Made by a program: the position numbers and the translations under genes. From Podochytrium sp. JEL0797 (lineage: Eukaryota; Chytridiomycota; Chytridiomycetes; Chytridiales; Chytriomycetaceae): DNA of 25,676 nucleotides. The notes below the pieces were generated by a model. That model did no database searches, was not told the origin of the DNA, and saw only the letters and a program-made list of their open reading frames with translations. Where the stretch lies: NCBI GenBank assembly GCA_027596195.1, contig JADGJG010000286.1, forward strand, positions 1 through 25,676, read 5' to 3'. How positions within the stretch are numbered: position 1 is the stretch's first letter; every line of letters begins with the position of its first letter. This document shows, one piece after another, positions 1 through 8,390 of the stretch.

Positions 1-44
1 GGTCGGTGATTCACGCAAAAAAGTGGCAACTGGTGAAAATTTTT
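1..44 (+). repeat. Left terminal inverted repeat
   Basis: Reads inward from GGTCGGTGATTCAC through an A-run to TGGTGAAAATTTTT. Its reverse complement aligns without gaps to 931-974. The repeat may extend outside the window. Confidence 0.6.
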
Positions 45-344
45 GGACGCCCGGGAACTGGCGTCCCAAGTCATCTGCCGCGCCTCCTTTCACACTAACC
101 ACCAACGGCAACGACCATTGGAATATCTCAAATTGATGGTAAAAGTCTGGAGAATATTTCTTATTGAATAGAAATGTATATTTGTTGCTGAGAAAAAATC
201 CAGTTGTTTTTTTAAAGCTTTCTCGACGAAAGATCTAATCAACATTTTCACTGTCTGAAATGCGGATTGTATTGGTTCTTATGTACCGCTGAGATCTTAT
301 TTGTCAAATATGATAAAAACACGCTCCTGAATTAATAACCGATT

Positions 345-851
345 TTAAGAGATTTCAATCTCTGTCAAATATGACACGCACGTGGGGACTGATATCCCGT
401 CAAGCGAATCTGTCAGCCGCCAGGTTAGCCACCACGGCTGCAAAATTAGCTTCCCCCAGAGCTGTAAGTGCCGTAGCTCACCCTGCGCGAGCCAGACTCG
501 GTCATGAAGAAGGTAGATCACACTCAAATTGAATTTTGTCGACCCCTCACATCCAAACTCTGTAGATCCCACTTGAAATCGAAAGGGGTGAAGGCAAAGA
601 AATCCGGGCTGAAGGTATGCCACCGCACACTCATTAAATAGTACTGATTGCCTAACCAAAGGCACAATTGGTCGATGTAGTGAAGCTGTATTTTCCGTCA
701 TTGCAAGTACAGGATGGACCAGATGGTGTTGATGATATTGAGAATAGAGTTGGCGTAAGGGAGCAGGGGGTGAACGAGGTTGAGAATTAGTGCTGGCGGA
801 TAAGGGGAGAAAAAATAATATATCAATAATACAGTTATATTTTTCCATCAA
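345..851 (-). CDS. Hypothetical ORF inside the TIR element
   Basis: An uninterrupted 168-codon frame starts at an ATG (residues MMEKYN) with a hydrophobic stretch near the N-terminus (IIDILFFLPLS). It then has a Pro/Gln/His-rich piece and a Trp/Leu-rich C-terminal half. I recognise no family. The frame lies wholly between the terminal inverted repeats, so it may be a passenger or a chance ORF. The opposite strand has a competing short frame at 371 (see rejected items). Length is the only real support. Confidence 0.22.
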   Translation of the reverse strand: MMEKYNCIIDILFFLPLSASTNSQPRSPPAPLRQLYSQYHQHHLVHPVLAMTENTASLHRPIVPLVRQSVLFNECAVAYLQPGFLCLHPFRFQVGSTEFGCEGSTKFNLSVIYLLHDRVWLAQGELRHLQLWGKLILQPWWLTWRLTDSLDGISVPTCVSYLTEIEIS

Positions 852-930
852 TTGGCGCTATTCAAAGGCGTTTTGGCATTATTGGTTCAATTTGTTGATA
901 TACATGACGAACCCCATTTCAAATGCATTT

Positions 931-974
931 GAAAATTTTCACCGATTGCCATTTTTTTGGGTGAATCACCGTCC
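931..974 (-). repeat. Right terminal inverted repeat
   Basis: Inverted partner of 1-44. The central blocks AAAATTTTCACC and GTGAATCACCG are conserved, and mismatches are scattered, as expected for an ageing element. Confidence 0.6.
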
Positions 975-1332
975 CCGTGATATTTTACTTCCCTTTGGAC
1001 GCGTTATAGGTGGACTGACGTCCTCCTTGGAGTCGGCGAATTTTCCAATCGGCCAATTCTTTTGCAGGGCATAAGTAAAAGTGATTCACATTATTTGCAT
1101 GCGAGATAGTTGAATGTAATTAGTTTTTCGACCCATTTTCAGCCCCGACCTTTGGAATAAAGAACAAATCCAGCGAATATGTAGTCAAAGTTCACTCTCA
1201 AGCCATCTCTATGAGAGCCAATAACTTTCAGCACCTCTTCATGACTTCAATCAATTCACGAGCGTATTCAAGTAAAAGAAACTGCAAACAAATTCCCTTC
1301 CCCCCCCCCGCCGACTCAAATTTACCCTTAAA
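975..1332. other. AT-rich spacer, no gene seen
   Basis: Only short open frames are present. It contains a nine-C run near 1304 and a partial direct echo of the sequence following the left TIR (TTGGACGC...GACGTCC at about 996-1024, against TTGGACGC...GGCGTCC at 43-66). Confidence 0.5.
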
Positions 1333-1830
1333 TTACTTCTTCATTCTCTTCTTTTCAGCCTCCGACTCCATTGACCCGCTGCCTCTTTTCCTTGCGTTCG
1401 AAGATCTCAGGTTTGGCCCATTTTGGCGAAGTGGAGCCAAAACTTGACGTGCAGGATCCATCTTGGATGATGAGCCTTGAGCACCTTGCTGAAGAGTGTT
1501 TGAAGCTGTGGACCGGGTGTTGGCAGTTGGGGAACGGGAGGCAATGATTCTCGAAAACGCACTCGACGATGTTGGGTTTGGTCCATTTTGATGAACTGGA
1601 GTCAAAACTTGACGCGCAGCGCCCATCTCGGATTTTGGGCCTTGAGCCGCTTGTTGAGGAGTGCTGGAAGCTGGAGAACGGGTGGTAACACGACTGATTC
1701 GCGAAAACGCTGTACTGGTGCACCCGACGAGCTCCCCAAGAGACGTGGCGGAGTGAAAAACATCCCACCATAAGCTGACAACACCATCTCCGTCTGGATG
1801 ATTGACAACAACATGTGAGAACGCGTTCAT
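1333..1830 (-). CDS. Hypothetical basic protein with two tandem repeats
   Basis: A 165-codon frame. The middle holds two tandem copies of a 50-55-residue unit. Each runs from FSRI through a Thr/Ser/Pro part and QQ.AQG to a conserved ARQVL.P..QNGPN core. The C-terminus is strongly basic (RKRGS...KKRMKK), which looks like a nuclear localisation signal. The DNA period is 165 bp, a multiple of three, so duplication kept the frame. I recognise no domain, and low-complexity composition suggests disorder. The true start may be in an upstream exon; the alternative frame from 1861 is less protein-like. It could be a nuclear protein C-terminus or non-coding tandem DNA. Confidence 0.35.
   Translation of the reverse strand: MNAFSHVVVNHPDGDGVVSLWWDVFHSATSLGELVGCTSTAFSRISRVTTRSPASSTPQQAAQGPKSEMGAARQVLTPVHQNGPNPTSSSAFSRIIASRSPTANTRSTASNTLQQGAQGSSSKMDPARQVLAPLRQNGPNLRSSNARKRGSGSMESEAEKKRMKK
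1411..1740. repeat. Two tandem copies of a 165-bp unit
   Basis: GTTTGGCCCATTTTGGCG at 1411 recurs as GTTTGGTCCATTTTGATG at 1576. The similarity continues through AAAACTTGACG, GCCTTGAGC and CGAAAACGC. The copies are diverged but collinear, with small indels. Confidence 0.7.
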
Positions 1831-1859
1831 TCATCGCGAAAATTCGAGAATTGCCATCC

Positions 1860-2096
1860 ATGGATTCAAATCCCTTTCAGGTCCTCCTCCAAGGCAATAC
1901 AGCAAAAAATGTGAATCCATCGAATTTCCATATTTTGTCTGGTCCACCTGTCAGTTGTCAAAACAAAACAACAAAACGCTCCCAGAGCGACTGCAGCAAC
2001 CCAGAAACCGCGTCAGTCAGGCTGCCAACTTCAGAACCGGAAGAAACTTATTCATTCCTCACCGCCCAAAACGGCAAATACATGCTCGTCCTCTGA
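1860..2096 (+). CDS. Possible small hypothetical ORF
   Basis: An open frame from ATG 1860 to TGA 2094 (78 codons, or 93 from the ATG at 1815) reads as plausible protein: it starts MDSNPFQVLLQGN and ends NGKYMLVL. It is hydrophilic, Asn/Ser/Thr-rich, with no recognised domain. The start context is poor (pyrimidine at -3). It may be a first exon, since a GT lies in frame at 2088, but no clear downstream exon was found. It lies between two minus-strand candidates, so it may be chance. Confidence 0.2.
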   Translation: MDSNPFQVLLQGNTAKNVNPSNFHILSGPPVSCQNKTTKRSQSDCSNPETASVRLPTSEPEETYSFLTAQNGKYMLVL

Positions 2097-2270
2097 GTCT
2101 GAGCGACAACGCAACATCACAGACGATTCCGCCAACAATAGATTTCTGAATAGTCAATAATAAGCCTCTTAATGCATTAGAGATGAGCAATCCTGCGAAT
2201 TCAAGGTATTTCGGCCTGTTTTGACATTTTCGGACTCGAACAACCCCAATTCAACCCCCTGACACCTAGA

Positions 2271-3200
2271 TTAACTGTTCTCCGCCGCCTCCTGAGCAGC
2301 AACTCTTGTGGAGTTGGACTTTGGAAACCCAACCTGTGCGTCTTTGAGTTGTTCAGAGAAGCCGAAGGCCCGTTCACCGCTCCGCCAGTCATTCACCTTT
2401 CCCGGCCACGCATAAAATTCGCGACCACTGGAATCTGCAAGCTTGTTAGAAGGAATGCTTTCTTTGATCGCATCAGCCTGTGCCGAAGAGGGCCCAACAG
2501 GTGGGTTGGGTGGAGGTTAGCACAATGGTGACGGAGCTTTGGGTCAAGCTCCTGGATGGCACACAACGTCCCATGCCTACTATTTTCAGAAGGTTTAATA
2601 CGTATTTGCATGAAGTCGCCACCCAAATTCTACCTCTGATGCAAAGTAAAATGGAAAGATTGAATGGCACCACTCCTTGAGGTTAAGCACCCACAATTCA
2701 ATGAATTTTACTCTCAAACCCAGCCTTCACTTGACCCAAATCTCCCAGCAGCCCAAAATCACAAACCGCAAAGAGTTTTTCCACATTTTCGAATGGCGCG
2801 AACTCACCCGCAAAGACTTTGGTGTTGCTCTCCTGCACAAAAACTTGATACGCATATCGTTTCAGTCTTCTTCATCGATGTAGACGCATGTAGCCGTCAA
2901 TAGCCAAAGGAAAATCGCTGGTGAAAGAGCTGGAAGAAACTCAAAGACGGCCGGTCGCAGCAAAAGGACACATACATGCTGTCGTGTGATTCCCTCCTCC
3001 TCCAGCGTTTCCGGCAAGGCATTCGGTCTGTGGCGGTTCCATTTTGGTTGCCTGGCTGAAAGGATGTCAGCAACTCCTGCAACTTGACAGAAGCGAAGGG
3101 CGATGAGAAGCGTGAAGATTGGGTGAAGATGCTTCGGCGTCGTTTTTGTTTTGATGTCGCTAAATGACAATTGGAAATACTTGAGTCGATTAGTCATCGC
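2271..3200 (-). pseudogene. Spliced or decayed minus-strand gene, unrecognised
   Basis: Minus-strand reading gives protein-like pieces in more than one frame. The best is a terminal exon at 2477-2271 (68 residues, starting ADAIKES and ending EAAENS before TAA). It follows a good acceptor (TTCGGCACAG) with a CTAAC branch-like site. Upstream, a piece ending FYFASE stops at a GTAGAA donor at 2633, giving a phase-0 intron of 156 nt. Further upstream, a piece containing RYAYQVFVQESNTKVFA is broken by an in-frame TGA, and 2862-3197 is a 111-codon frame. Either it is a multi-exon gene whose 5' exons I cannot resolve, or a frameshifted relic. The antisense strand is also open for 115 codons (2187-2531) but has an Arg/Cys/Trp-rich composition typical of a shadow. 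No family recognised. Confidence 0.35.
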
Positions 3201-3285
3201 ATGTTACGCAGAGGGGCGGAAAAAAAATTTCGGTTCATATAGAAAGAAGATACTTAAAAATAAAAAAATCTAAAACCCCCCCGCT

Positions 3286-4590
3286 ATGGCCCCCCCACCG
3301 CCTCTCCAGCCATCCTTGTTGGACATCTTCACTCTTCTGACCCAGATATCCACGAAACAGTCCGAAACGAATCTCCACCTCCAATCGCAACTCAACGCAA
3401 TCAAAACCGAAATCACTTCCATCAAATCTTGCCTCCGCTCTCACGACTCTCGCTTCGACACTCTCCAGCTCTCAGTCTCCTTCCTCGAAACCAATCTGGC
3501 CCAGCAAATGACCCGCAACCATCGCACCCTCTCCCACCAACTTCTGCAGCTCCAAAACCTGCACAAGAAACATTATACGCTGATTACAAGTGTTCCCGCC
3601 GAGGTTGTCGGTCAGATCCTGGCCTGGATTATTCCGAAGCAAGTGTGGAAGCTGAGGGAGCTGTCGAAGGCGTTCCGGGCTTGTATCGAGACGGACGCTT
3701 TTGCTCAAACGAACCTCGGTCACTTTGTGCCCAAGCCAGACTTGACCTCAACGACATCGTTCACTCCAACGGATCGAGATGTCATATACGTCAAATCTCC
3801 ATTGTCGTATCAACGCGCATTCGTCCACACTCAGTGGAAGCACCTGTCTAAACTTGCTTGGTCGAGCCAGGCCAGCTTTCTTGGGGGAATTCCGATTCCT
3901 GTGCCCATTCTCGATTGCAAGAAGCTGGTGGATTTGTCTCTTGGTGTCTGCGGTCTCGTTGGTGCAATCCCTGTTGAAATCGGAAACCGCCTCGACTCCC
4001 TCCAGAGGTTGGATTTATCGAGAAATCAACTCAGCGGCGCGATTCCACAAAGTGTTGCCAACCTTGTGTGCTTGAAAGAATTGAACCTGGGTGACAACCG
4101 ACTTTCTGGACAGATACCTCCCGAGCTGGGCGCGTTGGTCAGTTTGGAACGGCTCAATTTGTCCGAAAATCAAGAACTTTCGGGACCTTTGCCACCGCAA
4201 CTAGGACTCCTCAAGAAACTCAAAGGACTCTGTATCTCCAAAACCAGCGTGTCGGGCTCGATCCCATTCGAGTGGGGAGACCTTTGCAACCTGCGATTGT
4301 TGATGCTTGGCGAGAACCCCGGCCTTTCTGGAACCATACCTCCCATGCTTGGTAACCTGGCACTTCTCAAGTACTTTCGTTTGAGCAATTGCAACTTGAC
4401 TGGTTCTATCCCACCCGAACTTGGAGGAATGGCGAATTTGGAGTGCATTTATTTGCAAGATAACAAACTGTCTGGTGAGGTGCCTGTGGAATGGGGCAAT
4501 TTGGAGAATCTGGACGTATGTTTTGTGAAGGGTAACCTCGGCTTGACGTGTTCGTTTGAGTTTCGCGAGGAAGTCAACTTTGAGATTTGA
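3286..4590 (+). CDS. F-box-like / plant-type leucine-rich repeat protein
   Basis: An intact single-exon frame of 434 residues. Residues 1-95 form a coiled-coil-like region rich in Gln/Leu heptads. Residues about 103-135 (VPAEVVGQILAWIIPKQV..LRELSKAFRAC) fit an F-box-like motif. Residues about 205-420 hold eight to nine LRRs of about 24 residues of the plant type (LxxLxLxxNxLSGxIPxxLG). There is no signal peptide or membrane segment, so it is likely intracellular. By family knowledge, an F-box would recruit an SCF ubiquitin ligase and the LRRs would bind the substrate; that role is inferred. An AT-rich 3' flank (AATATAAATTAAA near 4608) could serve polyadenylation. A damaged paralogue follows 156 bp downstream. 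Confidence 0.88.
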   Translation: MAPPPPLQPSLLDIFTLLTQISTKQSETNLHLQSQLNAIKTEITSIKSCLRSHDSRFDTLQLSVSFLETNLAQQMTRNHRTLSHQLLQLQNLHKKHYTLITSVPAEVVGQILAWIIPKQVWKLRELSKAFRACIETDAFAQTNLGHFVPKPDLTSTTSFTPTDRDVIYVKSPLSYQRAFVHTQWKHLSKLAWSSQASFLGGIPIPVPILDCKKLVDLSLGVCGLVGAIPVEIGNRLDSLQRLDLSRNQLSGAIPQSVANLVCLKELNLGDNRLSGQIPPELGALVSLERLNLSENQELSGPLPPQLGLLKKLKGLCISKTSVSGSIPFEWGDLCNLRLLMLGENPGLSGTIPPMLGNLALLKYFRLSNCNLTGSIPPELGGMANLECIYLQDNKLSGEVPVEWGNLENLDVCFVKGNLGLTCSFEFREEVNFEI

Positions 4591-4746
4591 AGCAGCTTGT
4601 TGAAGTCAAATATAAATTAAATTCAAAGCTCCGGGTATATGTCATTGAATAGCCACGCGTCCGTGTGGGATCGGTGAAGAATCCTCCAACCCAGCTCGGT
4701 TTCGAAATCGCTCGCCAAGCGTTGTCGCCAAACCAACAACCTCACC

Positions 4747-5979
4747 ATGACCTCCCCACCGCCTCTCCAGCCATCCTTGTTGGACATCTTCACTCTCCTG
4801 ACCCAAATGTCCACGACCCAGTCCCAAGCGAACCTCCACGTCCAAGAGCAGATCCGTGAAATCAGATCCGAAATCCAATCCATCAAAACCTCCCTCCCCT
4901 CTCATGGCTCTCGCTTCGACACTCTCCAACTCTCCGTCTCTTCCCTCGAAGCCAATCTGGACCATCAAATGGCACTCAACCACCGCACCCTCTCGCTCCA
5001 ACTCCTGCAACTCCAAAACCTATGCAAGAAGCATTACACGCGCATCGCGAGTGTTCCCGCCGAAGTTGTCGGTCAGATCCTGGCCTGGATTCCTCCCAAA
5101 CAAGTCGGGAAACTGACGGAGCTGTCGAAGGCGTTCCGTGTTTGCATCGCGAAGCTTTTGCTCGAATGAACCTCAGCCACTTTGTGCCAGATCCAACTGT
5201 GACAAAGTCAAGGACTGTAACGGAATGGGACCGCATCTACCTCAAATCTCCAATATTGTATCAACACGCATTCGTCCAGACTCAGTGGAAACACCTGGTC
5301 CTTGTTCAATGGCCGGACAACAACACGCTGGAAGGAGTCCCAATTTCCCGCGGCCATACTTGATTGCAAGAAACTGGTGGATTTAACTCTCCGTAGCTGT
5401 GGTCTCATCGGACCAATCCCTGTTGAATTCGGATACGTCCCGTGCAGCCTTCAAACGTTGGATTTATCGAGAAATCAACTTACTGGCGAGATTCCACAGA
5501 GTATTGGAGACTTTCGGTGCTTGAAAGACTTGTTCCTGCAAGAGAACCTTCTTTCTGGAGAGATTCCTGCTGTCAAACAATCCAGAACTTTCTGGCCTTT
5601 GCCGCCAAAATTGGGACTCCTAAAGAACCTCGAAGAGCTCTACATCTCCGAAACCAACGTGTCGGGCTCAATCCCATTCGAGTGGGGAGGCCTTTGCAAC
5701 CTGCAAAGGTTGGTGCTTGGACGCAATCCGGGGCTTTCCGGAACCATTCCTGCCACGCTTGGAAACATGCACCTCCTCAAATTCTTGTCTCTGGCGGCAT
5801 GTCATTTCTCCGGTCCCATTCCCCAAGAGCTTGGTCGACTCACGAATTTGGAGATGCTCTATTTATTCGACAACAGACTGTCGGGTGAGGTTCCTGTGGA
5901 ATTGAGGGGTTTGCAGAATCTGGTAGAATGTGATTTGTCTAGTAATCTCGGCTTTGGTCAAGTTAATACTAAGCGTTAA
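4747..5979 (+). pseudogene. Second tandem copy of the F-box/LRR gene, with compensated frameshifts
   Basis: Collinear with the gene at 3286, starting MTSPPPLQPSLLDIFTLLTQ, with the same coiled coil, F-box-like motif and LRRs. Against copy 1 it has a 4-nt deletion at about 5147, after SKAFRVCIA, which would end translation at a TGA at 5167. A 1-nt insertion at about 5345 returns the original frame. In the LRR block a 38-nt deletion and a 1-nt deletion (about 5575-5600) together remove 13 codons. Translated straight, it gives a 140-residue N-terminal protein. The downstream LRR frame (to 5979) has no other stops. It is best called a pseudogene, or a gene with assembly errors. An intron skipping 5147-5345 is possible, but I see no good splice pair. 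Confidence 0.8.
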
Positions 5980-6078
5980 ATCTCATGGAATGGCGACGCG
6001 ATCTGTGTTTTTATTCTCACGGAGAGAAATTTCCTTGAACCAACCCTGAACGCCCGCCCACCCTCCGAAACCCAACAC

Positions 6079-6094
6079 GCCCCCCCCCCCCCCC
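6079..6094. repeat. Poly-C tract in the LRR-homeobox intergenic region
   Basis: A C-run of about 14 bases lies in the otherwise featureless spacer 5980-6195, followed by A-runs. It separates convergent gene ends and will be prone to length error in sequencing. Confidence 0.7.
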
Positions 6095-6195
6095 TCCGAA
6101 AAAAACCCAGAACAACCGCGACGCGTACTCTCAAAAAAAGCTCGTATTACGAAATTGGCAAAATATAGATTGAAAAAGAGATTGTTTTTTAGGTT

Positions 6196-8102
6196 TCACT
6201 CGGATCGGACACCGATATCCTCAAAATTTTGTCCACTCGACCTCCCCACTGACTGCCCCACACTCTCCTTCGCCAATCCCTTTTGAGAACGCACCAACTG
6301 CGCCCTTCGGTTTTGGAACCTAATCATGTACGGGAAAGAAGGGTTAGACACAACGGATCACAACCAGGCAAGCCACCAACCAACCCAAAACACTCACCAA
6401 TACAAAATCGATTTATGAGGCATCCCCAACTTGACCGCCAACTCCTTCTTACAATTAGGAGTCGGCGCGCGGTTCTTGGCAAACACGGCTTCCAACACTT
6501 TCAACTGTTCCCGATTCGCACGTAACCGTTTCTTGACGGGATTCCCACTCGCATTCAACTGCCGCATCTGGTCCTCCTCCTCCTCCCCACCTTCCCTCTC
6601 TTCCTCTTCCGCCGCGGGTGCAGGAAGCGGCGGCAAGTCCACTGACATGCCCGATCCAGAAACCAAAGGCGACACCCGCGTCACGGGCGACACCTTCCTC
6701 TCATACCCAACCCCATCACCCGTCTCCATCGCCCCCGCTCCGCCCCCCCTCTCCCTCTCCTCCCGCTGCATTTGATACATCCTCTGTTCCTCCCGAAACC
6801 GCGCAATCTGTGCATCCCGTTCCGCGAACCGATCCACCGCACCACCACTTTGCCGATGATGCCGTTGATCCTCTCGGAACCGTGCAATCTGGTCATCCCG
6901 ATCATCCGCACCGCGTCCTTTCCTCCCGTGATGATGCTGTGACACGGAATCCTCACCACCACCACCACTCAAATGAACACTCTCCAACCCGGTTCCAATA
7001 CTCTTGTTGTATTGATGCATCCCCGCCATTCCCCCTTGCTGCTGTGGGGTATGCACACTCGCTAAAGGATGCTGCTGATGATGCATTTGTTGCATATGAT
7101 ACGTGCTCGGAAGCACCACAGGCGCGCTTGTCGTTCGGGCGTGGTGGAACCGTTTTTGGGTTGAGAGGAGGAGTGGGGAGAATCCTCCCGTTGTTGTAGA
7201 GTGGTCTGGAGGGGTAGTGTGGGGTGTAGATAACGGAATCGAGTATCGGGTCGAGGAGGGTGGAGTGTCTGGTCGTGAGGTGGCGGTGGGATCGTCGGTG
7301 GGTGGTTGGAGGTAGATGGAGGGGGGATTTAATGTTGCATTCGGGGGAGGCAGGTGGAATCGATGCGGATGTTGGTGTTGAGGTGGTGTCGTTGTTGAGG
7401 TTGTGTGTAGAGGACGTTGCAACTGTGGTGACGAGTCGAAACTCCGAAACGGTGGGTTCACCAAATGGGGAGTCGATGGGGTGCTCACACTCGCGGTGCT
7501 GTCCATGCTGATGGTTTTGCGGTGGAGAGTGGTCTCTCGGAAGGGTGTCGGTGGCATAGGTTGTTGGGGGAACGGGACGGGTTGATGAGTGGGGAGGGTT
7601 TTGAAAAAGGCCGAGGAGTCCGAGTAAGACTTTCTGTGTCGGGACTGCGGGGCCGCGAGGGAGTTGAAGAGCGAGGCGATGGGTGGGAGCCGGATCGGGT
7701 TCGGTTGAGGGTTGTTGAGTGTGGCGGGTGGGCTTGGGGACGAAAGCTCGAGGAGGAGACTGAAACAAAACAGTTAGTCCACGGTCCCATCTCCTTATTC
7801 GGCGGTTCATTGCTAAGCCAAGGAATACACATCCTCCCAGTTGCATTGGGGGTGACATGCAACTCATTGGGGGTGACCGCAAGCCCCACATGTGTTTCAC
7901 ATCTGATCCTCACACTCTCACTCCCTCTCTCACTCCCTCACTCTCACCTGCACGCATTCATCTCCTTCTCCGTCTGCACCTGTGGGGCAGCAACCGGCGC
8001 CACCGCTTCGTGATCCTGACTCCCAAACGGGGGCATCAGACGCTGCGACATGTCGTGGTGGTGTGTGTGTGTCTGGGCACTGCCAGCGTTGTCGAGATGC
8101 AT
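6196..8102 (-). CDS. Homeodomain transcription factor (three exons)
   Basis: Exons are 8102-7948, 7759-6398 and 6319-6196, giving 546 residues. Intron 1 (188 nt) is GTGAGA...CTAACTGTTTTGTTTCAG; intron 2 (78 nt) is GTGAGT...ATGATTAG. Phases match at both. The homeodomain is at about 459-518 with Arg5, Leu16, Phe20, Trp48, Phe49, Gln50, Asn51 and Arg53 all in place (WFQNRRAQ). Intron 2 splits the Trp48 codon. The N-terminal region is Ser/Thr/Pro/His-rich with a short LPPIASLF motif; before the homeodomain are two QIARFRE(D/E)Q repeats and a Glu-rich tract. Only 28 residues follow the homeodomain. ATG 8102 has A at -3; an in-frame ATG at 8195 would add 31 residues. A sequence-specific nuclear DNA-binding regulator by family; target unknown. 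Confidence 0.92.
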
Positions 8103-8130
8103 GTTGATAGGAGCCTTCTGCGACAGTTCG

Positions 8131-8160
8131 TTGTAAACAAGTTTCGCAGCTCGTTTACAA
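8131..8160. promoter_or_regulatory. Forkhead-like inverted repeat upstream of the homeobox start
   Basis: TTGTAAAC (8131-8138) and GTTTACAA (8153-8160) form a perfect 8-bp inverted repeat, with 14 bp between arms, 29-58 bp upstream of ATG 8102. Each arm contains GTAAACAA or its complement, which matches the forkhead-type core (RYAAAYA). It could be a paired transcription-factor site or a 5'-UTR hairpin. The rest of 8161-8390 shows nothing definite. Confidence 0.35.
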
Positions 8161-8390
8161 TGAAAATTTTCAATTTTCCCGCCTGCCCCCAACATTCGTC
8201 ATGTCACATTGATTGCAAAGTTCAACCACAAATCGAGCTCTGTTGCACCTTCATTTCGCGCTGCCATGTGATAATATAATATACTAATGCGTCAATACAT
8301 CCCTTCACCCCCCGCATCCCCTCCCTCATAAAAAAAAACGAAGCAAGTCTAATCTCCCCCCGTCCAACCTGGTGCAGTCACAAAAAAATT

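Larger units (their letters stand above)
1..974. mobile_element. Small TIR-bounded element (MITE-like or non-autonomous DNA transposon)
   Basis: The first 44 bases and bases 931-974 are inverted copies of each other, about 38 of 44 matching by eye. Both start with GGTCGGTGATTCAC or GGACGGTGATTCAC at the outer edge. They enclose about 0.9 kb with a 168-codon minus-strand open frame but no recognisable transposase. Size, terminal repeats and lack of transposase fit a non-autonomous DNA element. The target-site duplication cannot be seen because the left edge is the window edge. Just inside the left repeat, 45-66 holds a perfect 7-bp hairpin stem (GGACGCC/GGCGTCC). Confidence 0.5.
3286..6008 (+). 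repeat. Tandem gene duplication, unit about 1.4-1.5 kb
   Basis: The copies start at 3286 and 4747. The similarity runs past the stop codons: TCATTGAATAGCCACGCGTC at 4639 matches TCATGGAATGGCGACGCGAT at 5983. The duplicated segment therefore included 3' flank, which argues for unequal exchange or segmental duplication rather than retrocopying. Confidence 0.8.

Noticed and set aside
371..463. Plus-strand exon-like frame resembling a mitochondrial presequence, ending at GTAAGT
   Set aside because: Composition (Arg/Ala/Ser) and donor are tempting, but I found no downstream exon, and it lies inside the TIR element.
2187..2531. Plus-strand frame open for 115 codons without an ATG at its start
   Set aside because: Arg/Cys/Trp-rich, shadow-like; the opposite strand reads as a better exon.
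6953..7900. Minus-strand 315-codon ORF overlapping the homeobox gene
   Set aside because: Another frame of exon 2 of the homeobox gene. The frame joined by matching splice phases to the homeodomain is preferred.
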